Shown in pieces: positions 39,732 through 50,500 of a stretch of 64,000 nt of DNA. A program made the translations under genes and the position numbers. Position 1 is the stretch's first letter. Every line of letters begins with the position of its first letter. This DNA is from Nephrocerus scutellatus (lineage: Eukaryota > Arthropoda > Insecta > Diptera > Pipunculidae), in contig OX352763.1 in the NCBI GenBank assembly GCA_947095585.1, positions 63,459,016-63,523,015 on the forward strand. The letters are read 5' to 3'. The notes under the pieces were generated by a model. The model was not told where the DNA came from. It worked only from the letters and a program-made list of their open reading frames with translations, and did no database searches.

Positions 39732-40148
39732 TGTTTTCTATAGCGAACAACTGTTTTGTTGCCCGCTTGTGGAATTAAACAACGCTGGTATACTGGTTGA
39801 ATGTAACTCGTTTTTATTGTCAAAATTGCTTTCTTTTATACTTAAATTACTTAAACAAAGTACATGCTAAAGTCTAATTTGTGAATAACTAGGTTTAAAG
39901 TGCTAAGTTAACAAAAAGGCGTATGTAGGTTATATTAAGTGTGTAATTGACATAAAGTGCATTTGTGTGTCAATATTACCAATAATTCTAAAGTGATTAG
40001 TTAACAATAAAATATGTGTAATAAATAAAGTGTATGGAGAAATGCAGAATTGGGTCATTTGTTGCTGTTGCCACAGCCGATAATGCGATTTGCGGTATTA
40101 TGCAAAGTAATGCATAATTTCTTGATTCGCATATCGTAATATTCAACA
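39732..40148 (-). repeat. BEL 3' LTR (left)
   Basis: 417 bp, beginning TGTTTTCTATAG and ending ATATTCAACA on the plus strand, with TG..CA termini. It matches 43365-43781 with one difference noted (TAATTTCTTG here against TAATTACTTG there). Minus-strand TATAAAAG lies at 39833-39840 and AATAAA at 39813-39818. Confidence 0.95.
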
Positions 40149-40158
40149 TACTCCCCCC
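40149..40158 (-). promoter_or_regulatory. Polypurine tract
   Basis: Minus-strand GGGGGGAGTA directly before the 3' LTR (TGTTGAATATT), the expected primer for plus-strand cDNA synthesis. It lies 16 bases after the stop of the fusion frame. Confidence 0.8.
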
Positions 40159-40174
40159 GTTGAAGCATTCAACA

Positions 40175-43054
40175 TTAATTGTCCGGTTGTTGTCCACTGA
40201 GTTGAAACTGGACCCTTTTTGCTGGCTCAGGTTTAGTTGTAGACCTTTTACTACGTCGTTGTATGGCGAAAATTACTACGATCGCCGCTACTATGGCTAC
40301 CGTGACGTAGCTAACTGCAAAATGATGAATGTCTCTGGCATCAAATTTCCTCGGAAGTTCTTGTTGTTCCTTCAGTTGATGTATTGCCGACTGCAGATTT
40401 GTTATTGCGTGTGAATTATTTTGGGCAATTACTATGTGTGGTTTAATCGTTTCTTCTTGTTGCTGGATATGAGTGTTAATGACGTTTTCAAGACCAGACT
40501 TATTGTAAGACCGAAATCGGGGTAGCAACCCAAAAAGTTCACTCTGAATTGTTGGTCCCACCATCAAAACATCGTTTAATGCGACCCCATTTGATGTTTT
40601 GCATGCAGCGTCAAATACGACTCGAAGCTTAGTTGTGGTACTTTCTGGTTTTTGTACACAATGGTGAGGAAGGAAGTAGTGATTTGAGGGGATATCACTT
40701 GGCTTGATTTCTTTCATGTGTCCCAGGTCAATGTATTCTTGCATAAAAGCCCTGTATTGGGTCTTTAGGTGAGGATTTTTTTCTAATTTCCTTTCGATGG
40801 CGAAAAAGCGGCGCATCGCTGTTTCCTTTGATTCCCCTAAAACGCTTGGGGATTGCGAAAATGGTAGTTCGACAGTAAATCGGCCATCTATTCCTCTTAC
40901 CGTATTTTTATGATAATGTTCTTCACATTTCTGTTCTACCGCGCTGAGTTTTTTCTTCGGTGTCTCCGCATCTTCTTCAATTTTCCAAAATCTCTCTAGT
41001 TGGTCGTGTAGTTCATTTGTAGATATGCCACAGAATGCGTTTTTAGCGGTGACATTCTTCGTTAGCTTACCTAAGACTACCCATCCCAATGTGGTATTTT
41101 GAAGCGTAGGTAGATTTTTCCCCATTTTCACTTGTCCAACGCACATAAGTTCAGAGTATAATTCTGCGCCAAGCAAAATGTCAATTTTTTTAGATTTGTT
41201 GAAGTGAGGGTCAGCTAATTGTAAGTTTGCTGGAACCTTCCACCCAATGATTTTGACGTCTTGTCTTGGCTGTTCAGACGTTATTTTAGGCAGTATGAAG
41301 ACCTCAACTGTTGCTCTAAAACTTGTATTTTTGGACTGTATTTCGAGTGTGGTTCTTGTATGTGATTTGGATTTTGATGATCCTATTCCATCTATTTGGA
41401 GTTGCTGGGTCATCCCTTTAAGACCCAATTTTCTGTATAGGTTCTCAGAGATGAATGAAAGCTGAGAGCCAGAGTCAAGTATTGCTGTTGCCTCTACTGT
41501 GTTTCTCTGACTATCTAAAATGTTGATCCTTGCTGTTGCTAGAAAAACGTAGGATGTCTCTTTCCTTTCATGAAATGCAGCATTGGTTGATGCACGCTGA
41601 AGATCTTTGGAAAGATTGGGCTTATAATTCTCTTTCTGAGCACCAAAGTGCAACAGAGTATTGTGTTTCTGTTGGCACCTTAAACATGTTCCGGATTTGC
41701 AGTCGCGGTATGCATGACCGGCCTTTAAGCAATTTAGGCAGAGCTTTCGGTCTCGTACCTTAAAATTTCGTTTTTGTGGAGACATTTGTAGGAACCTCTG
41801 ACATTTCGCTAACATGTGAGAGGCGTCTTTGCATAAGTGGCACGTCCTTTCATTTTCCGTTGTGATTAAACAATTTGACTTGTTGTTCAATCTTTGGAAA
41901 GGTCTTTCTCTTCTATCACCAAGGGCTTCTAACATCTGGAAGCGCTTCTCCAAAAACGCTAGAAATGTTGAAACTTGCGGTACTTCACGGGGATTGGACA
42001 AGGACTGCTCAAATAACCGGTAGCTTTCTGGATCCAACTTCTGTAGCATTAGGTGTAATACTAATGCGTCCCAACTGGATGTTTCTATGCCAAGGTTGCC
42101 AATACCAAGCAATGCTTCCTTCAATCCATCATGCATTTTTTTTAGTCCACCTGCGGACACTGTGTTAAGGACTGGTAGAGCCACGAATTTCTGTATGAAC
42201 GCTGAGACGATTAGGCGCTTATTTTCATAACGGTCCTTTAGAATCGTCCAGGCGGTTTCATAACTTTCCCCGATTATCGGGAGCTGTTGAATCAGACGTG
42301 CAGCATCTCCTGTCACGTTTGCCTTCAAGTAGTACATCTTTTGCGAAAGGCCTATACTTTGTTGGTGTATGAGTTGCTGGAAGAGTTCTGCAAACTGCCC
42401 CCATTGTAAATAATCTCCATTGAATACTGGCAGATTAATTGTTGGTAGTCGAGCAGTAGTCTCGATACCGGGTTGTGCTATGTTTGCACTTCCTGACGTC
42501 CTTCTTTCCATTAGTTGGGTGAGGATGTCATTGTAGGAATCCTCCATTTCAAAAAACTCATCTTGAGAGTAGGAGCCAGACTCATCTTCTGACACTATCT
42601 CTTGATGGATTTTGGAAATGTTGTCCCAATGAGCGTTTACTGCATTCGATCGTTGGTCGATGTAGGCAACTGACTGTGTTTGCTCCAGATCGACGTTGAT
42701 CCTTTGAATGAGTCGTTTGAGACCTGCTATTGCAGCAGATTCAGCTCGAATCTGCCTTTGCTGTGCCGTTGCTGAAGCAGAAGATGTGTTGATTTTGGGA
42801 AGTGTAGATGTTGATTGACGTGTTTCGTCGATCATTGTTTCCAAACGTTCCTTGAATTGGTCGTTCATCTTCTTTACTTGCTCAAAGAACCTTTGATCAA
42901 AGTAGTCGTGTTTGGGGTTGGACTCTCTTAGAGCCTGGATGCTTTCGTCTCTTGTGCTGAAGTCATTCCACTCCTGGTTCAGCTTCAGCAATCTGTCTTC
43001 TAAATATGTTGTTGTTTTCCGTGAAGCCGAGTCCTTTTTGAAATTGGTGAACAT
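40175..43054 (-). CDS. BEL Gag-protease-partial RT fused to an Env-like membrane tail
   Basis: One frame of 959 residues from the first ATG (CAT at 43052-43054) to TAA; the open frame extends a little upstream without ATG. Order: coiled Gag N-terminus (1-195); BEL-type capsid region with LPVFNGDYLQW near 208 (DUF1759-like); two CX2CX4HX4C knuckles at 405-418 and 439-452 and a third variant CX2CX3HX4H at 457-469; retropepsin-like protease with DSGS at 527-530 and ILLGAE near 627; RT N-terminus with KLRVVFDAA at 809-817. At about residue 850, just before the first RT catalytic block, the sequence changes to a Gln/Asn-rich, helix-prone stretch, a hydrophobic span at about 913-931 and a basic RRSKR tail. 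That end resembles the C-terminus of an insect errantivirus-type Env. RT core, RNase H and integrase are absent. The frame is preserved across the deletion. Confidence 0.85.
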   Translation of the reverse strand: MFTNFKKDSASRKTTTYLEDRLLKLNQEWNDFSTRDESIQALRESNPKHDYFDQRFFEQVKKMNDQFKERLETMIDETRQSTSTLPKINTSSASATAQQRQIRAESAAIAGLKRLIQRINVDLEQTQSVAYIDQRSNAVNAHWDNISKIHQEIVSEDESGSYSQDEFFEMEDSYNDILTQLMERRTSGSANIAQPGIETTARLPTINLPVFNGDYLQWGQFAELFQQLIHQQSIGLSQKMYYLKANVTGDAARLIQQLPIIGESYETAWTILKDRYENKRLIVSAFIQKFVALPVLNTVSAGGLKKMHDGLKEALLGIGNLGIETSSWDALVLHLMLQKLDPESYRLFEQSLSNPREVPQVSTFLAFLEKRFQMLEALGDRRERPFQRLNNKSNCLITTENERTCHLCKDASHMLAKCQRFLQMSPQKRNFKVRDRKLCLNCLKAGHAYRDCKSGTCLRCQQKHNTLLHFGAQKENYKPNLSKDLQRASTNAAFHERKETSYVFLATARINILDSQRNTVEATAILDSGSQLSFISENLYRKLGLKGMTQQLQIDGIGSSKSKSHTRTTLEIQSKNTSFRATVEVFILPKITSEQPRQDVKIIGWKVPANLQLADPHFNKSKKIDILLGAELYSELMCVGQVKMGKNLPTLQNTTLGWVVLGKLTKNVTAKNAFCGISTNELHDQLERFWKIEEDAETPKKKLSAVEQKCEEHYHKNTVRGIDGRFTVELPFSQSPSVLGESKETAMRRFFAIERKLEKNPHLKTQYRAFMQEYIDLGHMKEIKPSDIPSNHYFLPHHCVQKPESTTTKLRVVFDAACKTSNGVALNDVLMVGPTIQSELFGLLPRFRSYNKSGLENVINTHIQQQEETIKPHIVIAQNNSHAITNLQSAIHQLKEQQELPRKFDARDIHHFAVSYVTVAIVAAIVVIFAIQRRSKRSTTKPEPAKRVQFQLSGQQPDN

Positions 43055-43344
43055 GCGTTCGATAGCCTTCCACACTCGGCTTGTTCTGCAGTTAGCTGCT
43101 CCATTTTCAGCTATGCCTGTTTTTGAGAGAAACTGTGTGGGCCCAGTTTACGCCTTACCAATGTATTAGATGTGTACAATGGTTGTGTTGGCCCAACCAC
43201 ACGCCTGAGCTCTGTCGGCCGAGCTCAACGCCGTATAACACTACAAAAAAAAAATAGAGAGACTGTGTCGGCCCAGTCTAACGCCTTTAAGATCGAGTAC
43301 TAGAGCTCTTACCACTGGTGGGGGAAACTCTGTACTATGCACCG
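43055..43344 (-). other. BEL leader between primer site and gag ATG
   Basis: About 290 bases holding the hairpin array. From a stop at 43148-43150 the gag frame is open without an ATG until 43054, and the translated stretch contains a plausible protein-like segment. So an earlier ATG may have been lost, or initiation may be non-AUG. An A-rich run lies at 43242-43255, between hairpins three and four. Confidence 0.6.
43130..43279 (-). promoter_or_regulatory. Four covarying hairpins in the BEL leader
   Basis: Between the primer binding site and gag are four stem-loops, in plus-strand coordinates. 43130-43149: stem AAACTG/CAGTTT, loop TGTGGGCC. 43180-43199: stem TGGTTG/CAACCA, loop TGTTGGCC. 43206-43227: stem TGAGCTC/GAGCTCA, loop TGTCGGCC. 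43260-43279: stem AGACTG/CAGTCT, loop TGTCGGCC. Each is followed within one base by ACGCC. All stems pair perfectly though their sequences differ, while loop and flank are conserved. In element RNA the loop is GGCCVACA, preceded by GGCGT. The GGCC core is self-complementary, so loop-loop contacts are possible. A packaging or dimerisation role is inferred from structure and position; no family is recognised. Confidence 0.75.
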
Positions 43345-43362
43345 ATCACGTCGGGGTCACCA
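43345..43362 (-). promoter_or_regulatory. Primer binding site matching tRNA-Trp
   Basis: Two bases inside the 5' LTR, the minus strand reads TGGTGACCCCGACGTGAT, complementary to a tRNA 3' end ATCACGTCGGGGTCACCA. From memory this is the tRNA-Trp 3' end, the same primer used by avian sarcoma-leukosis viruses. Minus-strand cDNA synthesis of the element would start here. The position next to the LTR is exactly as expected. Confidence 0.85.
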
Positions 43363-43445
43363 AATGTTTTCTATAGCGAACAACTGTTTTGTTGCCCGCT
43401 TGTGGAATTAAACAACGCTGGTATACTGGTTGAATGTAACTCGTT

Positions 43446-43451
43446 TTTATT
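43446..43451 (-). terminator. Polyadenylation signal in the BEL LTR
   Basis: Minus-strand AATAAA in GACAATAAAAACG, only about 15 bases after the TATA box and the only AATAAA I found on this strand of the LTR. It lies close to or just before the predicted start site. Functionally the equivalent copy in the 3' LTR (39813-39818) would be used. Confidence 0.5.
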
Positions 43452-43465
43452 GTCAAAATTGCTTT

Positions 43466-43473
43466 CTTTTATA
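43466..43473 (-). promoter_or_regulatory. TATA box of the BEL 5' LTR
   Basis: Minus-strand TATAAAAG within AAGTATAAAAGAAAGC, about 100 bp before the LTR end. Transcription would be expected to start some 30 bases on, near 43443. Inference from motif and position. Confidence 0.65.
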
Positions 43474-43781
43474 CTTAAATTACTTAAACAAAGTACATGC
43501 TAAAGTCTAATTTGTGAATAACTAGGTTTAAAGTGCTAAGTTAACAAAAAGGCGTATGTAGGTTATATTAAGTGTGTAATTGACATAAAGTGCATTTGTG
43601 TGTCAATATTACCAATAATTCTAAAGTGATTAGTTAACAATAAAATATGTGTAATAAATAAAGTGTATGGAGAAATGCAGAATTGGGTCATTTGTTGCTG
43701 TTGCCACAGCCGATAATGCGATTTGCGGTATTATGCAAAGTAATGCATAATTACTTGATTCGCATATCGTAATATTCAACA

Positions 43782-43786
43782 GGCAT
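43782..43786. repeat. BEL target site duplication, right copy
   Basis: GGCAT followed by TATGGTCTGG, resuming the interrupted monomer. Confidence 0.9.
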
Positions 43787-44579
43787 TATGGTCTGGAATT
43801 TCGGGAACAAAGCAATTTCTCAAGTGATTCGCATGAAATTCGGAATGTAGGACTAAGATGCGACTTGAAAACATCTTCCTGTGGAAATTCTGGAATATGA
43901 TCATTATGGTCTGGAATTTCGGGAACAAAGCAATTTCTCAAGTGATTCACATGAAATTCGGAATGTAGGACTAAGATGTGACTACAAGATTTCTTCCTAT
44001 GGAAATTCTGGAATATGGTCATTATGGTCTGGAATTTCGGGAACAAAGCATTTTCTCAAGTGATTCGCATGAAATTCGGAATGTAGGACTAAGATGTGAC
44101 TATAAGATTTCTTCCTATGGAAATTCTGGAATATGATCATTATGGTCTGGAATTTCGGGAACAAAGCAATTTCTCAAGTGATTCACATGAAATTCGGAAT
44201 GTAGGACTAAGATGTGACTATAAGATTTCCTCCTATGGAAATTCTGGAATATGATCATTATGGTCTGGAATTTCGGGAACAAAGCAATTTCTCAGGTGCT
44301 TCGCATGAAATTCGGAATGTAGGACTAAAATGCGACTATAAGATATCTTCCTATGTAAATTCTGGAATATGATCGTTATGGTCTGGAATTTCGGTAACAA
44401 AGCAATTTCTCAAGTGATTCGCATGAAATTCAGAATGTAGGACTAAGATGTGACTATAAGATTTCTTCCTATGGAAATTCTGGAATATGATCATTATGGT
44501 CTGGAATTTCGGGAACAAAGCATTTTCTCAGGTGATTCGCATGAAATTCGGAATGTAGTACTAAGATGCGACTATAAGA

Positions 44580-47500
44580 CTTCTTCCTATGTAAATTCTG
44601 GAATATGATCACTATGGTCTGGAATTTCGGGAACAAAGCAATATCTCAGGTGATTCGCATGAAATTCGGAATGTAGGATTAAGATGTGACTATAAGATTT
44701 CTTCCTATGTAAATTCTGGAATATGATCGTTATGGTCTGGAATTTCGGGAACAAATCAATTTCTCAAGTGATTCGCATGAAATTCGGAATGTAGGACTAA
44801 GATGTGACTATAAGATTTCTTCCTATGGAAATTCTGGAATATGGTCATTATGGTCTGGAATTTCGGGAACAAAGCAATTTCTGAAGTGATTCGCATGAAA
44901 TTCGGAATGTAGGACTAAGATGTGACTATAAGATTTCTTCCTATGGAAATTCTGGAATATGATCATTATGGTCTGGAATTTCGGGAACAAAGCAATTTCT
45001 CAAGTGATTCACATGAAATTCGGAATGTAGGACTAGGATGTGACTATAAGATTTCCTCCTATGGAAATTCTGGAATATGATCATTATGGTCTGGAATTTC
45101 GGGAACAAAGCAATTTCTCAGGTGCTTCGCATGAAATTCGGAATGTAGGACTAAAATGCGACTATAAGATATCTTCCTATGTAAATTCTGGAATATGATC
45201 GTTATGGTCTGGAATTTCGGTAACAAAGCAATTTCTCAAGTGATTCGCATGAAATTCAGAATGTAGGACTAAGATGTGACTATAAGATTTCTTCCTATGG
45301 AAATTCTGGAATATGATCATTATGGTCTGGAATTTCGGGAATAAAGCAATTTCTCAAGTGATTCGCATTAAATTCGGAATGTAGGACTAAGATACGACTA
45401 TAAGACTTCTTCCTATGTAAATTCTTGAATATGATCATTATGGTCTGGAATTTCGGGAACAAAGCATTTTCTCAGGTGATTCGCATGAAATTCGGAATGT
45501 AGTACTAAGATGCGACTATAAGACTTCTTCCTATGTAAATTCTGGAATATGATCATTATGGTCTGGAATTTCGGGAACAAATCAATTTCTCAAGTGATTC
45601 GCATGAAATTCGGAATGTAGGACTAAGATGTGACTATAAGATTTCTTCCTATGGAAATTCTGGAATATGGTCATTATGGTCTGGAATTTCGGGAACAAAG
45701 CAATTTCTCAAGTGAATCGCATGAAATTCGGAATGTAGGACTAAGATGCGACTTGAAAACATCTTCCTGTGGAAATTCTGGAATATGATCATTATGGTCT
45801 GGAATTTCGGGAACAAAGCAATTTCTCAAGTGATTCACATGAAATTCGGAATGTAGGACTAAGATGTGACTATAAGATTTCTTCCTATGGAAATTCTGGA
45901 ATATGGTCATTATGGTCTGGAATTTCGGGAACAAAGCAATTTCTCAAGTGATTCGCATGAAATTCGGAATGTAGGACTAAGATGCGACTATAAGATTTCT
46001 TCCTATGGAAATTCTGGAATATGATCATTATGGTCTGGAGTTTCGGGAACAAAGCAATTTCTCAAGTGATTCGCATGAAATTCGGAATGTAGGATTAAGA
46101 TGTGACTTTAAGATTTCTTCCTATGGAAATTCTGGAATATGATCATTATGGTCTGGAATTTCGGGAACAAAGCAATTTCTCAAGTGATTCGCATTAAATT
46201 CGGAATGTAGGACTAAGATGCGACTATAAGATTTCTTCCTATGGAAATTCTGGAATATGATCACTATGGTCTGGAATTTCGGGAACAAAGCAATTTCTCA
46301 AGTGATTCGCATGAAATTCGGAATGTAGGATTAAGATGTGACTTTAAGATTTCTTCCTATGTAAATTCTGGAATATGATCACTATGGTCTGGAATTTCGG
46401 GAACAAAGCAATATCTCAAGTGATTCGCATGAAATTCAGAATGTAGGATTAAGATGTGACTATAAGATTTCTTCCTATGGAAATTCTGGAATATGGTCAT
46501 TATGGTCTGGAATTTCGGGAACAAAGCAATTTCTCAAGTGAATCGCATGAAATTCGGAATGTAGGACTAAGATGTGACTATAAGATTTCTTCCTATGTAA
46601 ATTCTGGAATATGATCACTATGGTCTGGAATTTCGGGAACAAAGCAATTTCTCAAGTGATTCGCATGAAATTCGGAATGTAGGATTAAGATGTGACTATA
46701 AGATTTCTTCCTATGGAAATTCTGGAATATGATCATTATGGTCTGGAATTTCGGGAACAAAGCAATTTCTCAAGTGATTCACATGAAATTCGGAATGTTT
46801 GACTAAGATGTGACTATAAGATTTCTTCCTATGGAAATTCTGGAATATGATCATTATGGTCTGGAATTTCGGGAACAAAGCAATTTCTCAAGTGATTCAC
46901 ATGAAATTTGGAATGTAGGACTAAGATGTGACTATAAGATTTCTTCCTATGTAAATTCTGGAATATGATCACTATGGTCTGGAATTTCGGGAACAAAGCA
47001 ATATCTCAGGTGATTCGCATGAAATTCGGAATGTAGGATTAAGATGTGACTATAAGATTTCTTCCTATGTAAATTCTGGAATATGATCGTTATGGTCTGG
47101 AATTTCGGGAACAAATCAATTTCTCAAGTGATTCGCATGAAATTCGGAATGTAGGACTAAGATGTGACTATAAGATTTCTTCCTATGGAAATTCTGGAAT
47201 ATGGTCATTATGGTCTGGAATTTCGGGAACAAAGCAATTTCTGAAGTGATTCGCATGAAATTCGGAATGTAGGACTAAGATGTGACTATAAGATTTCTTC
47301 CTATGGAAATTCTGGAATATGATCATTATGGTCTGGAATTTCGGGAACAAAGCAATTTCTCAAGTGATTCACATGAAATTCGGAATGTAGGACTAGGATG
47401 TGACTATAAGATTTCCTCCTATGGAAATTCTGGAATATGATCATTATGGTCTGGAATTTCGGGAACAAAGCAATTTCTCAGGTGCTTCGCATGAAATTCG

Positions 47501-50500
47501 GAATGTAGGACTAAAATGCGACTATAAGATATCTTCCTATGTAAATTCTGGAATATGATCGTTATGGTCTGGAATTTCGGTAACAAAGCAATTTCTCAAG
47601 TGATTCGCATGAAATTCAGAATGTAGGACTAAGATGTGACTATAAGATTTCTTCCTATGGAAATTCTGGAATATGATCATTATGGTCTGGAATTTCGGGA
47701 ACAAAGCAATTTCTCAAGTGATTCGCATTAAATTCGGAATGTAGGACTAAGATACGACTATAAGACTTCTTCCTATGTAAATTCTTGAATATGATCATTA
47801 TGGTCTGGAATTTCGGGAACAAAGCATTTTCTCAGGTGATTCGCATGAAATTCGGAATGTAGTACTAAGATGCGACTATAAGACTTCTTCCTATGTAAAT
47901 TCTGGAATATGATCATTATGGTCTGGAATTTCGGGAACAAATCAATTTCTCAAGTGATTCGCATGAAATTCGGAATGTAGGACTAAGATGTGACTATAAG
48001 ATTTCTTCCTATGGAAATTCTGGAATATGGTCATTATGGTCTGGAATTTCGGGAACAAAGCAATTTCTCAAGTGAATCGCATGAAATTCGGAATGTAGGA
48101 CTAAGATGCGACTTGAAAACATCTTCCTGTGGAAATTCTGGAATATGATCATTATGGTCTGGAATTTCGGGAACAAAGCAATTTCTCAAGTGATTCACAT
48201 GAAATTCGGAATGTAGGACTAAGATGTGACTATAAGATTTCTTCCTATGGAAATTCTGGAATATGGTCATTATGGTCTGGAATTTCGGGAACAAAGCAAT
48301 TTCTCAAGTGATTCGCATGAAATTCGGAATGTAGGACTAAGATGCGACTATAAGATTTCTTCCTATGGAAATTCTGGAATATGATCATTATGGTCTGGAG
48401 TTTCGGGAACAAAGCAATTTCTCAAGTGATTCGCATGAAATTCGGAATGTAGGATTAAGATGTGACTTTAAGATTTCTTCCTATGGAAATTCTGGAATAT
48501 GATCATTATGGTCTGGAATTTCGGGAACAAAGCAATTTCTCAAGTGATTCGCATTAAATTCGGAATGTAGGACTAAGATGCGACTATAAGATTTCTTCCT
48601 ATGGAAATTCTGGAATATGATCACTATGGTCTGGAATTTCGGGAACAAAGCAATTTCTCAAGTGATTCGCATGAAATTCGGAATGTAGGATTAAGATGTG
48701 ACTTTAAGATTTCTTCCTATGTAAATTCTGGAATATGATCACTATGGTCTGGAATTTCGGGAACAAAGCAATATCTCAAGTGATTCGCATGAAATTCAGA
48801 ATGTAGGATTAAGATGTGACTATAAGATTTCTTCCTATGGAAATTCTGGAATATGGTCATTATGGTCTGGAATTTCGGGAACAAAGCAATTTCTCAAGTG
48901 AATCGCATGAAATTCGGAATGTAGGACTAAGATGTGACTATAAGATTTCTTCCTATGTAAATTCTGGAATATGATCACTATGGTCTGGAATTTCGGGAAC
49001 AAAGCAATTTCTCAAGTGATTCGCATGAAATTCGGAATGTAGGATTAAGATGTGACTATAAGATTTCTTCCTATGGAAATTCTGGAATATGATCATTATG
49101 GTCTGGAATTTCGGGAACAAAGCAATTTCTCAAGTGATTCACATGAAATTCGGAATGTTTGACTAAGATGTGACTATAAGATTTCTTCCTATGGAAATTC
49201 TGGAATATGATCATTATGGTCTGGAATTTCGGGAACAAAGCAATTTCTCAAGTGATTCACATGAAATTTGGAATGTAGGACTAAGATGTGACTATAAGAT
49301 TTCTTCCTATGTAAATTCTGGAATATGATCACTATGGTCTGGAATTTCGGGAACAAAGCAATATCTCAGGTGATTCGCATGAAATTCGGAATGTAGGATT
49401 AAGATGTGACTATAAGATTTCTTCCTATGTAAATTCTGGAATATGATCGTTATGGTCTGGAATTTCGGGAACAAATCAATTTCTCAAGTGATTCGCATGA
49501 AATTCGGAATGTAGGACTAAGATGTGACTATAAGATTTCTTCCTATGGAAATTCTGGAATATGGTCATTATGGTCTGGAATTTCGGGAACAAATCAATTT
49601 CTCAAGTGATTCGCATGAAATTCGGAATGTAGGACTAAGATGTGACTATAAGATTTCTTCCTATGGAAATTCTGGAATATGGTCATTATGGTCTGGAATT
49701 TCGGGAACAAAGCAATTTCTGAAGTGATTCGCATGAAATTCGGAATGTAGGACTAAGATGTGACTATAAGATTTCTTCCTATGTAAATTCTGGAATATGA
49801 TCACTATGGTCTGGAATTTCGGGAACAAAGCAATTTCTCAAGTGATTCGCATGAAATTCGGAATGTAGGATTAAGATGCGACTATTAGACTTCTTCCTAT
49901 GGAAATTCTAGAATATTATCATTATGGTCTGGAATTTCGGGAACAAATCAATTTCTCAAGTGATTCGCATGAAATTCGGAATGTAGGACTAAGATGTGAC
50001 TATAAGATTTCTTCCTACGGAAATTCTGGAATATGGTCATTATGGTCTGGAATTTCGGGAACAAAGCAATTTCTGAAGTGATTCGCATGAAATTCGGAAT
50101 GTAGGACTAAGATGTGACTATAAGATTTCTTCCTATGGAAATTCTGGAATATGATCATTATGGTCTGGAATTTCGGGAACAAAGCAATTTCTCAAGTGAT
50201 TCACATGAAATTCGGAATGTAGGACTAGGATGTGACTATAAGATTTCCTCCTATGGAAATTCTGGAATATGATCATTATGGTCTGGAATTTCGGGAACAA
50301 AGCAATTTCTCAGGTGCTTCGCATGAAATTCGGAATGTAGGACTAAAATGCGACTATAAGATATCTTCCTATGTAAATTCTGGAATATGATCGTTATGGT
50401 CTGGAATTTCGGTAACAAAGCAATTTCTCAAGTGATTCGCATGAAATTCAGAATGTAGGACTAAGATGTGACTATAAGATTTCTTCCTATGGAAATTCTG

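Larger units (their letters stand above)
39732..43781 (-). mobile_element. BEL/Pao LTR retrotransposon, internally deleted derivative
   Basis: A 4050-bp element on the minus strand. Its 5' LTR is 43365-43781 and its 3' LTR 39732-40148. It has a tRNA-Trp primer binding site, a structured leader, one long gag-protease-partial RT-Env-like frame, and a polypurine tract. BEL/Pao is indicated by the Gag type, the three knuckles, the retropepsin followed by the BEL-like RT start, and the 5-bp target duplication. The interior is about 3.2 kb, well short of a complete element: the RT catalytic core, RNase H and integrase are missing. The LTRs differ at one noted base, so insertion is recent. It could be mobilised only in trans. 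Confidence 0.93.
43365..43781 (-). repeat. BEL 5' LTR (right)
   Basis: 417 bp, the promoter-side LTR for minus-strand transcription. It carries TATA and polyadenylation motifs, annotated separately. Only one base difference from the other LTR was found by reading the two in parallel. Confidence 0.95.

Noticed and set aside
40175..40503. A separate complete env gene in the BEL element
   Set aside because: Only the last hundred or so residues are present, joined directly to RT; no signal peptide, surface domain or cleavage region can be seen.
43345..43362. A tRNA gene or tRNA-derived SINE next to the LTR
   Set aside because: Only the 18 nt matching a tRNA 3' end are present, at exactly the primer-site position; no A or B box or cloverleaf was seen.
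41247..43503. Plus-strand frames of 61-97 codons inside the BEL element and its LTR
   Set aside because: Antisense shadows of the long minus-strand gag-protease frame or of LTR sequence; no domain seen.
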